Positions 55,245 through 64,000 of a stretch of 64,000 nucleotides of DNA are shown here, piece after piece. Source of the DNA: Lewinellaceae bacterium (GTDB lineage: Bacteria > Bacteroidota > Bacteroidia > Chitinophagales > Saprospiraceae). The position numbers and the translations under genes are program-made. Location: assembly GCA_020636375.1 (NCBI GenBank), contig JACJXZ010000015.1, positions 248,001-312,000 of the forward strand. Reading direction: 5' to 3'. Each line of letters opens with the position of its first letter. Positions within the stretch are counted from its first letter, which is position 1. Below the pieces are notes generated by a model. That model searched no databases, had not been told where the DNA came from, and saw only the letters and a list, made by a program, of their open reading frames with translations.

Positions 55245-58200
55245 TTATTTCAACAACGATATTTCTCCCGAAACCAATTGCGCAAACGTCTCTCCCTGGT
55301 CCTCAAAGGTAAACCGCAGCAGGTAAACGTAGAGGCCGGTATTGGCCTCCTGCTCTTTAATGATGCCATCCCATCCCTCCTTGGCCTCTTCCGATGAAAA
55401 TACCAGGCCGCCCCAGCGGTCAAAGACCTGGAGCTCATATTCCAGAATGGTATAATCGGGGTCGAAGTAGGGTAAGAAGACGTCATTCCTGCCATCCTCA
55501 TTGGGAGAAAAGGCATTGGGTATATAGACGCTGATCTGGCCGCAGGAGGAGGCAGCAACCACTACCGTGTCGGCGGTAGGACAAGCATCTCCGGCCACGG
55601 TTATAGAATAGATTCCTTCTTCCTCTACGATGTATTCCGGGCTGTCCGAACCATCCTGCCAGCGTATGATGCCTGTTTCCGGTAATTGGGGGCGCAGCAC
55701 CAGCTGCTCCCCGCTACAAAGGGTAAGGCTGTCCGGAAGGCCCAGGCCGGCCGGCGGCTGGAACTCAACAGATATACTATCCCGGCTGAGGCAACCCTCC
55801 AGAGCCACTTCTATCCAATAAGTGCCGGATTGATTTACAGCCAGGGTGGAGGCCGTACTGCCATCCTGCCAGAAAAAGCCGTCGTTTTCGCTGATGCTGG
55901 CTTCGATTAGAGCTTCTTCTCCCTCGCAGAGCGTTCGGTCGGCGCCCAGGTTGACTTCGGGAGACATTTGCAGCGTAACGCTCACCGTGTCGGCGAAGGA
56001 GCAGCTATTGTCGGTAGCCATCAGCCAGAACTGCCCGCCCTGCGTAATGGAGTAGTTGGCGGCGGTAGCCCCATCCTGCCAGAGGTACTGGCCGGCCAGC
56101 CCGGTGAAGTCGAAACCGAGGCTTTGTCCGGAGCAGAGGCTGGTGTCGGGCCCGAGGGAGAACTCGGGCAGCGGATTGAAAGTGATGTCGGCCTGGCCGG
56201 TTCCCTCGCATCCGTTAGCGGTGACGGTAACGGTGTAGGTTCCGGACTGGCTGACAGCCAGGGTGGGCTGGGTAGACCCGTCCTGCCAGAGGTAGTCCGC
56301 CGGCTGGCCGGTGGAGGCGTCGAGGGTAACGCTTTGGCCCTGACAGAGCTCCTGGTTGCCACCGAGGGTGAAGGCTGGTACGTCTAATACTTCTATGGAT
56401 ATAGTATCAGAGGTAATACAACCCTCTTTATTCAATTCAACAGCATAGTCGCCACTCTGTGTTACTTCAAAAGTGGGATTCGTGCTGCCGTCCTGCCAGG
56501 TGTAGGTTACGCCAGGGCTGGCAGCGGTGGCGTCCAGAACAAGAGATTCCCCTTCGCAGATGCTGGCGTCCGGCCCGAGGCCTACCTGGGCGGGTTCAAT
56601 GATGGAAATAGCGATGGTATCTATTACCTCACACATATTTCCGAAGGTGACGCGGGCCCAGTAGGTACCAGCCTGCGCTACGGGAATGCTGGACTGGGTG
56701 CTTCCGGTCGACCATTCATACGTTTCTCCCGGGCTGTAATTGTAAGCGCTGAGGTTCAGTACATCACCCCGGCAGATGGATCGATCCGGGCCGAAGAACC
56801 CTACATCTATATAGTCCGGCGCATCGTCAAATACCCAGCCCTGGTTGGAGTTATCGATATTGGTGCTATGGGAGCCGGCGAAGAAGTTGGCCCCGCCGGT
56901 AGCCGTTTGGTCCCGCATCTGAATGAAATCGCCGACAACTACAGCATTAGAGCTGGATATAGTGGCCGGTACGCCGGGGAGGGTGGAGAACAATTCGATG
57001 GGGTTGCAGTTGTTGCCAAGGATCTGCAGGTATTCGTTTACGGTTTGGGTTACGTTCTGTTCGAGGCGGTAAGCCTTACCCGGCGCCAGCAGCAGCGTGT
57101 CGATAGTGTGAAAACCTTTAATGATGGCGTCGCCGCCAATTTCCAGGAGGTTCAGGTAAGCCGGATTGTTCAGGCTGCTGCTGTTTTCCGGATGGCAGAT
57201 GTTGAGCAGGCCGTCGGTACCGCTGAAGAGGATATTGTTGAAGCGGATGCCCCCACTCAGCAGGGCGCCGGCATAGGGGTTCGTCAGCTCAATGATGGAA
57301 GTGCCCGGGTTGATGGTGGTGTTGGGGCTGAACCCGGCTTCCAGGCTGTAGTATTCATTAAAATTAAGGTCGGCAGGATCGGTAATGGTGATGTAAGAAT
57401 CGCCAAGGTTGAGTACCCGCTGGGTGCCTGCGTTATCAATTACCCAGCGGTTGAGAAATAGCGGCTGCCCATCGGTGTTGAACGTGCCATTATGATTGAA
57501 CAGCACGTTGGCATTGAATGAATCGAGCAGAGTAAAACTACCGCTTCCTTCAATATGAACGGCATCCAGTGCCTGTCCGTTGAGTTGAATGGTTTCCGTT
57601 TCCGCGCTGTTCATATACAAACCTTCGGGCATTTGAACGGCCATATTCTGAGAAAACAGAACGGAGCCATAGCAGTACAGCCGATTGAGGTTGAAAAGCG
57701 GATCGGGCAGGTTGTCCTTCCAGGTGATGTCCCGGCAATAATACCCGTTGTAATCAAAGCCCTGCACTTCCTGCCCCGGGCCGGTAAAGGAATTGACGTC
57801 GAAAATGACGTCATCCAGCAGAGTGGGCACACATTCGCCGCCCGGGCCGCCGCTGGTGAGCGACCAGTGGGCCGGGACGCCCCAATTGCCGGTTCCGCCG
57901 ACCCAGTAAAGGGTTCGGTTGCCCAACTCGTCGATCGTCCAGCCGGCGTTATTACCCTGGTCGATGCTGTTCTGGGCTGTTAGCATTCCCGGCCCGACGC
58001 TATGAACGTTTCTTAGGGACAAATACTGAAGGACAGGATGGTCATTCAGAACATTCAAATCAGCAGGAAAGCCCTCTGCATCCGACCGAATGGTGATCAG
58101 TTGGTTGCAATTCGCCGGGGCTACGATCGTGCCAATGGTTTGTGTGGTAAATACCGCTAACAGGTAAGTATAGCCCGGAGTGAGCATCAGCGTATTGACG

Positions 58201-60192
58201 GTGAAGTCGTCAAAGAAGTAACCGCCGTGATTGAAGATCAGAGAATCTATAGTGCAATTGACATCGAGGCTGAAGTTGTCCAGGAAACCGACATTATAGT
58301 TAAAAATGACGCGGTTGTACTCGATAGCGGTGGGGACGGGCGCAAAGCGCTCGAAGTTGCCTCCGATGCCTTGAAAATCAATGGTAGAAGTGCCTGCGTC
58401 CAGTTCAAAGGCGCCGCCCAGTCAATGTACCAGCGGTCTTTCCGCGCATCTGGGAAATGTTTGATCACCCAGTGGGTATTGCCCAGTTCCAGCCGACGCA
58501 GGCTGCCGCTTCCGGCGGAAGTGAATTCCGTACATTCTACATACTGCCCATTGGTGCGCAAAGTGCCGGCGCCAAAAAAAATATCTGGGTTTCACATTTA
58601 AAGCTGTCCTGAGCGTCCATTCTCCGCCGCTGCCGGTGAAATCTACCTTGTTCACATAATGATTAGCGGTGGTGATGATATTGCCCGTGTTCTGGCTTTC
58701 AAAAGTTAGAAAACCGCGAAACAGGTGATTCATATCCCGGATCAGTGTGAGCGAACCAAAGATATGGAGAAAAGGGTCGTAACCGCTTTCGAAGGTTGGA
58801 AAGAAGCCGGCGCCCGTCCAGTCCATGCTCCGGCAGTAAGCATTTTCAATATCAACAGTAACCGTCTGGTAAGGTAATCGTCGAAGGAGTTGGCATCAAA
58901 AAGAAGACATTATCGGTACCGGAGGGATGCAGGCGCCGCCCTAGCCCGCCGCTGGTAAGTGACCAGTGGGCGGGGTCGTTCCAGTTGCCGCCGCCACCGA
59001 CCCAGTACAGGTTCTGAACGGTACGGGGGTTGATCGTCCAGCCGCTGTTGTTGCCCAGGTCGGCGCTGTTGTTGGCGGTATAGGTGGAAGTGCCGGTGGC
59101 GGTGATGTTCTTCAGGTTGACGTAATCGAGAATAATATCCTGTCCGTCGGATTGGAAAACGGTGGTTTGGTTGTCGCCTTCGCTACCCTGAATGGTGATC
59201 GTGCCCAGGCAATTGCCGTTGGCGGTGATCCGTTCGAGCGCATAGGTGTGCCCGGAAAGGAAGCGGTAGGCTTTTCCGGGCGCCAGGATCAGGTGGGCGG
59301 CGCTCATTTCAAAGTCGATGAGCCCGTTGTTGTTGAAACGGACTTCCCCGTAGCTCGCCGCCTCAGTGGGTTGCGAGAGGGCGCCGGAACCATTGGTGTT
59401 GGAGAAAAACACATTATTAAGCTGAAGGGGAACGGTGGATTCGACCCGCATCTGGGCATCATTGGAGGTGAATTCGATCAGAGAGCTGCCCGGGTCAATG
59501 GAAAAGGGAACGTCCATCACCTGCACCTCCATGACAATATCTGCGAACAGGTCGTTCCCCACCTGGTAATAGAGGTTCCGTCCATGTAGCGTGATCCTGG
59601 AACTACCCAACATCAAGCTGCCCTCATTCTGGATGTGGATATGTAAGAAATCAGCTTCCAGGTTATGGTCGTTGGTGTTCAGGTTGCCGTCGCTGATCCT
59701 GATGAGGCTGTCCACCACGATGCTGTCCTGCAGGATCCAGCCGCCATTGCCCTCGAAGAAAACGCTATTGCCCAGGTGGTGGCCTGCCATTTCTAAAGGC
59801 GTGTCCTGCAGGGCTGCCCGGAAGCGCACCTGCCCGCTGAAGTCAAATACCATATCCGGGATAAAGTTCAGGCTGCCGAATAGGTTGATGATCTTGGCGG
59901 CATCGCCCTGGAGTACAGGCATTCCCGTTGCCCCCGTCCAGTCCATATTCCGGCAGAAGATATTCTCATTGTTGATAACCACTACCTGGCCAGGCCCGGT
60001 AAAGGAGTTGGCATCAAAGTAGACATTATCATCGGCAGTCGGCACCTGGCTGTGGGTGATCACGCCGCCGGAAGTGGTGGCCCAGTGGGAGATGTCGGCC
60101 CAGTTGCCGGAACCGCCGACCCAGTAGTAGTCGGCGGAAAACAACGAACTGCTGATCAAACAGAGGAAGATAAACAGACTGGAGGGTTTCAT
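55245..60192 (-). CDS. Large T9SS type B (gliding motility-associated C-terminal) secreted protein, with frameshifts at 58.4-58.9 kb
   Basis: Starts at the ATG 60192 (MKPSSLFIFLCLISSSLFSA signal). About 1,650 residues if the frame is joined. The N-terminal two thirds hold three modules that open with YWVGGSGNWADISHWATTSG or YWVGGGGNWNDPAHWSLTSG, then VYFDANSFTGPGQ, NMDWTGA and beta-solenoid rungs. Then seven PKD/Ig-like repeats of about 75 residues follow, each with LGPDxSICEGESLxLDA and WQDGSTxPTxxVxQSGxYxV. The end is the CHU_C type B sorting domain (VYIPNAFSPNEDGRNDVFLP ... LQVFDRWGGLVFSSE). Three indels interrupt it: a TA at 58875-58876, one base near 58.57 kb and one near 58.42 kb. Probably a long surface-attached protein. 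Confidence 0.85.
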
Positions 60193-60277
60193 GATGTTCT
60201 GATTGGGTGCTCTTTGACCTTCAAGAAGCAATAAAACAGGAATAACCGTGTAAAAATAGGAAAAAACGGAACAGGCA

Positions 60278-60435
60278 GGGGGTGTATCAAAAGTCAAGCA
60301 GCAGATTTAAATGAGAAATTAAAGAATGTAAGGCATCCTTATTTCAATAGAATACTAAATATATTTTCATGCTGCTTGACTTTTAAAACTTAAATTTGGC
60401 AATGGGCTGCCAAATTTAAGTTTTGATACACCCCC
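60278..60435. mobile_element. 158-bp MITE-like element with 15-bp inverted ends and 4-bp target duplication
   Basis: GGGGGTGTATCAAAA (60278-60292) and its exact reverse complement (60421-60435) form the ends. The direct repeat GGCA lies on both sides (60274-60277 and 60436-60439). Two inner hairpins fill the element: AAAGTCAAGCAGCA (from 60290) pairing with TGCTGCTTGACTTT (to 60385), and a near-perfect palindrome at 60387-60426 built on AAAACTTAAATTTGGCA. It lies in the gap between two secreted-protein genes. No coding capacity. Confidence 0.88.
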
Positions 60436-60459
60436 GGCACAAACGATAATGCTAATGGC

Positions 60460-62157
60460 TTACTTCAGCACCATTTTCCCAGCGTGCACCTCTCCGCCGG
60501 TAACCAGACGGTAGCAATACATGCCGGCCGGAAGGCCCTGGGCATTAAACTGAACCTGATGGCTGCCGGCTGCCTGAAAACCATTTTGCAGCACGCGGAC
60601 AAGCTGCCCGTTGGAATGGAAAACCGATATATGGACAGGCTGGCCTTCCGGCAGGTGATAGGCGATAGTTGTCTCGCCGGAGAAAGGGTTCGGGAAGACG
60701 CCGGCTTCCAGCCCTTCTTCACTGCCTTCGCTGAAAGCTACAGCTTGCGGATTGCCCGGAGACGGGCGGGCCGAGCCACCGCCAGGGCCGGTGACTTCAA
60801 TACTCAAAGAAAATTCAGAGGTGTTGTTTTCCCTGTCGATGGCAATAGCAGAAATAAAAGTGCCGGGCGTTACAGCAGGCAAGTTGGCCCTGATCTTTCC
60901 GTTGTTTTTTGGCTGGACAGTTCCAATCAATATCTCCCCGTCTCCATGGCCGGAGGGGTGAGCCGCCGGGTTGGCATAAAACTCGAGCCTCACCGTTCTG
61001 GGGTTGGGGGTGTCAATGAAGCCCTTCACCTTGGTTTTGGCGGGATTGGCCCTGGCGCTTTGCAGTACCGGAAAATTTTGCAATCCATTGGGCCCGGCGT
61101 CGGCATCACCCGGGTCGTTGGGCGTCACGCCATCCAAGCCCAGGTTGATGGCCAGTTGTGCGTTGCCGTAAATGGAGTTGTTGCTAACGAGGTTGCCGGT
61201 GGCTGCGCCCCCGCTGATCAGCACGCCCTGGCAGCCGTTCCCGAAGATGATGTTTTCGGTGATGGTGGTATTGCGGGCGTTGTTGATGCTTACCCCCTGG
61301 CAGTTGCTGGCGAAGGAGCTGAAGGAGCCGTCGGCATAGTGCCCGATCCGGTTGCCGCGGATGAGATTGCCATTCGGAAAGGGAAAGCCGCTGGCCCATA
61401 GCATGATCAATACATTATTGCTGCTGTGGCCTACGATTACGTTGTTCACTATGACATTATTGTCGCTGCTGACGGAAATGCCGTCAAAACCGTTGTTGGC
61501 GACCGTTGTGTTTCCGGTAGCGACCGTGCCGATGTAATTGCCCTCGATGCGGTTGGCCGGTGCAAAGGGGAAAACGGATATGCCGTTGAAATTGCCGGCA
61601 ATGACATTTCTTTGCGCATGGACACTTCCTCCAATTCTGTTTTGCTGCCCGGTAATGACAATACCATCAAAGGCGTTGCCTGCAGGGTTCATCCCCGTGG
61701 CATCCAGGCCGATATGGCATCCTGCTACAACGTTGCCATTGCCATTGATAATAATACCTGTATCAAAGCCATAGATGGCCAGGCCGCTGATATAGCTTGA
61801 ATTTCCTGTTATGGAAAACCCGGAGGCGCCGGGACCGGCTGCCGCGCCGTTGAGGGCAATTTTGATGATTGCCGGGCTGGAGGCTCCTGGCGGAAACGCC
61901 CCCATCTGAGAATAGCCGAATAGGTCAACTTCGTTGGTGATAGCGGGCAGCGGGCTTAGCAGGTTGATCTCGTGGAGGCCGGCCCCGGGGATATTAAAAA
62001 CAATAATGTCGGAGGTAGGCATGTTATTGGCCTGAATAATGGCTTGCCTCAGAGAGCCGGGGCCGTTGTCATTAGCATTTATCACGGTATAAGTGGCGGT
62101 ATTTGCAGCCGTAAGCGCGATAACGGATAAAAGCAGGGTGGTTAAGATATTTTTCAT
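60460..62157 (-). CDS. T9SS-secreted parallel beta-helix protein
   Basis: 565 residues. Signal peptide MKNILTTLLLSVIALTAANT. The N-terminal entry TYTVINANDNGPGSLRQAII is the 'GSLRxAI' motif that opens many secreted right-handed beta-helix proteins. The helix itself shows repeated N-xx-GN-xIG rungs (NRIGGSVHAQRNVIAGNFNG, NRIEGNYIGT, NLVSNNSIYGN). A domain with FIDTPNPRTVRLEFYANPAA and ISAIAIDRENNTSEFS follows, then a T9SS type A tail (AGVFPNPFSGETTIAYHLPE ... GMYCYRLVTGGE). No catalytic pattern of a polysaccharide lyase was recognised. Complete. Confidence 0.9.
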   Translation of the reverse strand: MKNILTTLLLSVIALTAANTATYTVINANDNGPGSLRQAIIQANNMPTSDIIVFNIPGAGLHEINLLSPLPAITNEVDLFGYSQMGAFPPGASSPAIIKIALNGAAAGPGASGFSITGNSSYISGLAIYGFDTGIIINGNGNVVAGCHIGLDATGMNPAGNAFDGIVITGQQNRIGGSVHAQRNVIAGNFNGISVFPFAPANRIEGNYIGTVATGNTTVANNGFDGISVSSDNNVIVNNVIVGHSSNNVLIMLWASGFPFPNGNLIRGNRIGHYADGSFSSFASNCQGVSINNARNTTITENIIFGNGCQGVLISGGAATGNLVSNNSIYGNAQLAINLGLDGVTPNDPGDADAGPNGLQNFPVLQSARANPAKTKVKGFIDTPNPRTVRLEFYANPAAHPSGHGDGEILIGTVQPKNNGKIRANLPAVTPGTFISAIAIDRENNTSEFSLSIEVTGPGGGSARPSPGNPQAVAFSEGSEEGLEAGVFPNPFSGETTIAYHLPEGQPVHISVFHSNGQLVRVLQNGFQAAGSHQVQFNAQGLPAGMYCYRLVTGGEVHAGKMVLK

Positions 62158-62220
62158 GGCTTGATGTTTTGCCGGTTAAGAAAAAAATAGGTTTCAGGGC
62201 CATACAGAGATGGGATGCCG

Positions 62221-63804
62221 TCAGGTTGACATAAACAGCAAAGAATCCATTGTGTAAGGTTCTAAACCGCGCGCCCTTGTGAAATTATTGCTAAAAGTAC
62301 GTATCCTCCCATATCTGGAGAGGGACCTTAGCGCTTTGATCCACTTTCTGTAATCCTTTCCATAAATGCTTCTGACCTCTTTACTGCTAATGGAATGCTC
62401 TTGTCCCCAGTGCGGGACGCCATTGTACTCTCTGGCAAGGCGGTCCACGTTGCTCATAAAGCTTTCCGACGGGCCATAACCGACGGGAGCAGCTATTTCA
62501 ATGTGGACGGTTTCCTCATACCGCTGAGTGGCGAGAAATACAGGCGTCTTTCTTTGAAACCTTAAGGTCAGATTACCCGGAGTATACGGTTGCCGGCCCA
62601 ACCGCCTGACTTCCTGGGCAAAGCGAATAAAATCCGGACGTTGGGCATCAAAGGCATAATTTGCAGAATGAACCCGTATCCCAGGGTCCCCTCCCCACAT
62701 GACATACCACCAGGGGCCTTGATGCTCATCTTCTCTAAAGAAGACACCAAACACATATTCTGTAATTTCTTTGATCCTGTATTCGGGAGCTCCGTTCATC
62801 CTATGGCCGATCTCGGCCGGGTCGCCATTGAGAATTCCCCACCAATCGGAATGATGCCAAAAAACATCATTTCTTATAAAACTCGATGGGTCATTTTTGG
62901 GAACGAGGGTGTCATCAGAAATGATTTCCCGCCCTTCAATGAAGCAATGCGGTGACTGGTCATCCAGAAGGGTGGTCATATCCAAAAGGAAAAGTCCGTT
63001 GTTAAAGCCCAGGCCGCGCTCCATTTCCCTCACCAGCACATCAATACCCCTGCCCAGGAAATTGGCTTGCAGGTCGTCCCAGTTCCTGATAATGCGCTTT
63101 GATCTTAAATGATAGTGTTCAACCACTTCCAACACTAAAGAATAAATTATTCCGATCCTGCCAAAGGAAGCAACTACCGCATTGAAAAGATCATCATCAC
63201 GGACCGGTTTCAGATCCTCTGACCATCCTTGAACATTTCTAAGGGTTTCATCAGTAGTCAGGTGATGGGGAGCACTTTTTTCAATCCAGAACTGCTGACC
63301 ACCGGGGCCAATCAAATGGATTGCCCGGATCCAGTTGGCAAGCGTCCCTCGATTGAGATAAGACCCATGACTGGCAGTGCCGAGCATGCCGCCGATCGTT
63401 TGCCCATCAGCCCCTCCTCCTGCTGTAGGCATTGCCGCTCTTGAGCCGGTGAGCGTACGCACCAGTTCTTTCATTGTCATGCCTGCTTCAAAATGAATGA
63501 ACTGCCTTTCGCTTTGCATAATGCTTTCGATAAAGGGCGGATTCTCCTGGCCATCGAACGGCTTTTTGAAACTCAACACTCTATTGAACTTTCGCATGTC
63601 TACCATGACATCACGCGAAAGGGCAATATCCGTGAAGGACCATAGTGATCCGAAAGGTTTAACCCCCAAGGCTTCAGCTTCGGCGTCTGTAACGATACGA
63701 ACAAGATCCTCCAAGTCGGTTGCAATAGCTTCTTTTTCAGGGTATTCGGTCAGCTGCCCGCTCCAGACGGTCTTTGATTGATTGGTTTTATATTCAAGTG
63801 ACAT
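62221..63804 (-). CDS. FAD-binding oxidoreductase, sugar-lactone oxidase (ALO) type
   Basis: 527 residues. The N-terminal FAD_binding_4 (PCMH) domain is recognised by VRIVTDAEAEALGVKPFGSL, GMTMKELVRTLTGSRAAMPT, TIGGMLGTASHGSYLNRGTL with the G-T-x-S-H-G FAD pyrophosphate motif, and WIRAIHLIGPGGQQFWI. The C-terminal ALO domain has GVPHWGQEHSISSKEVRSIY, in which HWGQ stands where HWAK is found in L-gulono/D-arabinono-lactone oxidases. No His in the first motif suggests non-covalent FAD, though this is uncertain. Substrate could be a sugar lactone, an alditol or cholesterol-like alcohol. The gene is followed 62 bp downstream by the beta-helix gene on the same strand. Confidence 0.85.
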   Translation of the reverse strand: MSLEYKTNQSKTVWSGQLTEYPEKEAIATDLEDLVRIVTDAEAEALGVKPFGSLWSFTDIALSRDVMVDMRKFNRVLSFKKPFDGQENPPFIESIMQSERQFIHFEAGMTMKELVRTLTGSRAAMPTAGGGADGQTIGGMLGTASHGSYLNRGTLANWIRAIHLIGPGGQQFWIEKSAPHHLTTDETLRNVQGWSEDLKPVRDDDLFNAVVASFGRIGIIYSLVLEVVEHYHLRSKRIIRNWDDLQANFLGRGIDVLVREMERGLGFNNGLFLLDMTTLLDDQSPHCFIEGREIISDDTLVPKNDPSSFIRNDVFWHHSDWWGILNGDPAEIGHRMNGAPEYRIKEITEYVFGVFFREDEHQGPWWYVMWGGDPGIRVHSANYAFDAQRPDFIRFAQEVRRLGRQPYTPGNLTLRFQRKTPVFLATQRYEETVHIEIAAPVGYGPSESFMSNVDRLAREYNGVPHWGQEHSISSKEVRSIYGKDYRKWIKALRSLSRYGRIRTFSNNFTRARGLEPYTMDSLLFMST

Positions 63805-63837
63805 AATCTGAGGTTATTTTGAAAAGAATGATTAGGC

Positions 63838-64000
63838 TTAATCGAGGTCGCCTTCTCCCACATCCTCATAACCCGTACGGAGGCTTCCTTTGCCCCAGTA
63901 TTCTTCGTCTAAGATCAAACTGACCGGCCCCTCATTTCTCAACAGGTCCAGGTGGGCGATATACTCGTCTTTAGGAATGAAAATAGTTGGCACCCCATCT
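63838..64000 (-). CDS. C-terminal end of an unidentified protein (partial)
   Basis: The last 53 residues of a minus-strand gene that extends beyond the window: it reads TIFIPKDEYIAHLDLLRNEG, PVSLILDEEYWGKGSLRTGY and ends EDVGEGDLD. No domain is recognisable. It lies 33 bp upstream of the FAD oxidoreductase on the same strand, so the two are probably co-transcribed. Confidence 0.6.
   Translation of the reverse strand, partial: DGVPTIFIPKDEYIAHLDLLRNEGPVSLILDEEYWGKGSLRTGYEDVGEGDLD

Overview
The window looks like a chromosome segment of a GC-rich member of the Bacteroidota, most like the Saprospiraceae. The evidence is several large secreted proteins with type IX secretion (T9SS) sorting tails (PNP.. 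tails and a CHU_C/type B tail), SBBP/'DFDPG' repeats, HYR-like and thrombospondin-3 modules, a hybrid 'one-component' two-component sensor (Reg_prop + kinase + receiver + AraC), HisKA_2/LytTR pairs, and candidate promoters with the Bacteroidetes -7 box TAnnTTTG. The genus is an inference.

Layout. 1-3 kb: the 3' end of a TPR histidine kinase/receiver/class III cyclase. 3.2-7.7 kb: a secreted beta-helix protein whose 5' part is broken, joined to a broken SBBP-repeat protein. 7.7-10.05 kb: repeat arrays around two broken small genes (a receiver, a GxxExxY protein). 10.1-14.3 kb: a heavily frameshifted hybrid AraC-type sensor. 14.46-24.1 kb: a single secreted beta-helix protein of about 3,200 residues. 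24.5-28.1 kb: a TonB-domain protein and a LytTR regulator/HisKA_2 kinase pair. 28.4-30.4 kb: two truncated genes fused back to back. 30.7-53.5 kb: ordinary accessory and metabolic genes (LOG family, ahcY, NtrY-like kinase, acetyltransferases, PurD-like ATP-grasp, GH16 lipoprotein, serine hydrolase, ankyrin and LRR proteins, aldo/keto reductase, CGNR protein, DinB, MddA, HTH_42 protein). 53.8-55.1 kb: a secreted-protein gene broken by a small inserted element. 55.2-62.2 kb: two more large T9SS substrates. 62.2-64 kb: an FAD sugar-lactone oxidase-like protein and a partial gene.

Two themes stand out. First, non-coding DNA is full of small foldback elements and short repeats phased at about 9-12 bp. 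At least three foldbacks carry target-site duplications, and one can be removed on paper to restore a signal-peptide-to-mature-protein reading frame exactly. A second class, built from GCAAAGGCTC-like and TTAGCGAGAC-like units, sits just 3' of four minus-strand genes. Second, reading frames between about 5.0 and 14.84 kb are broken by many 1-2 base indels, several of them an extra TA dinucleotide beside GG/CC. This block lies between two near-identical direct repeats, the 3' ends of the two beta-helix genes, so poor consensus quality there is at least as likely as real decay.

No tRNA, rRNA, CRISPR array, phage module or complete insertion-sequence transposase was recognised. All assignments come from reading motifs by eye; no database search was run.
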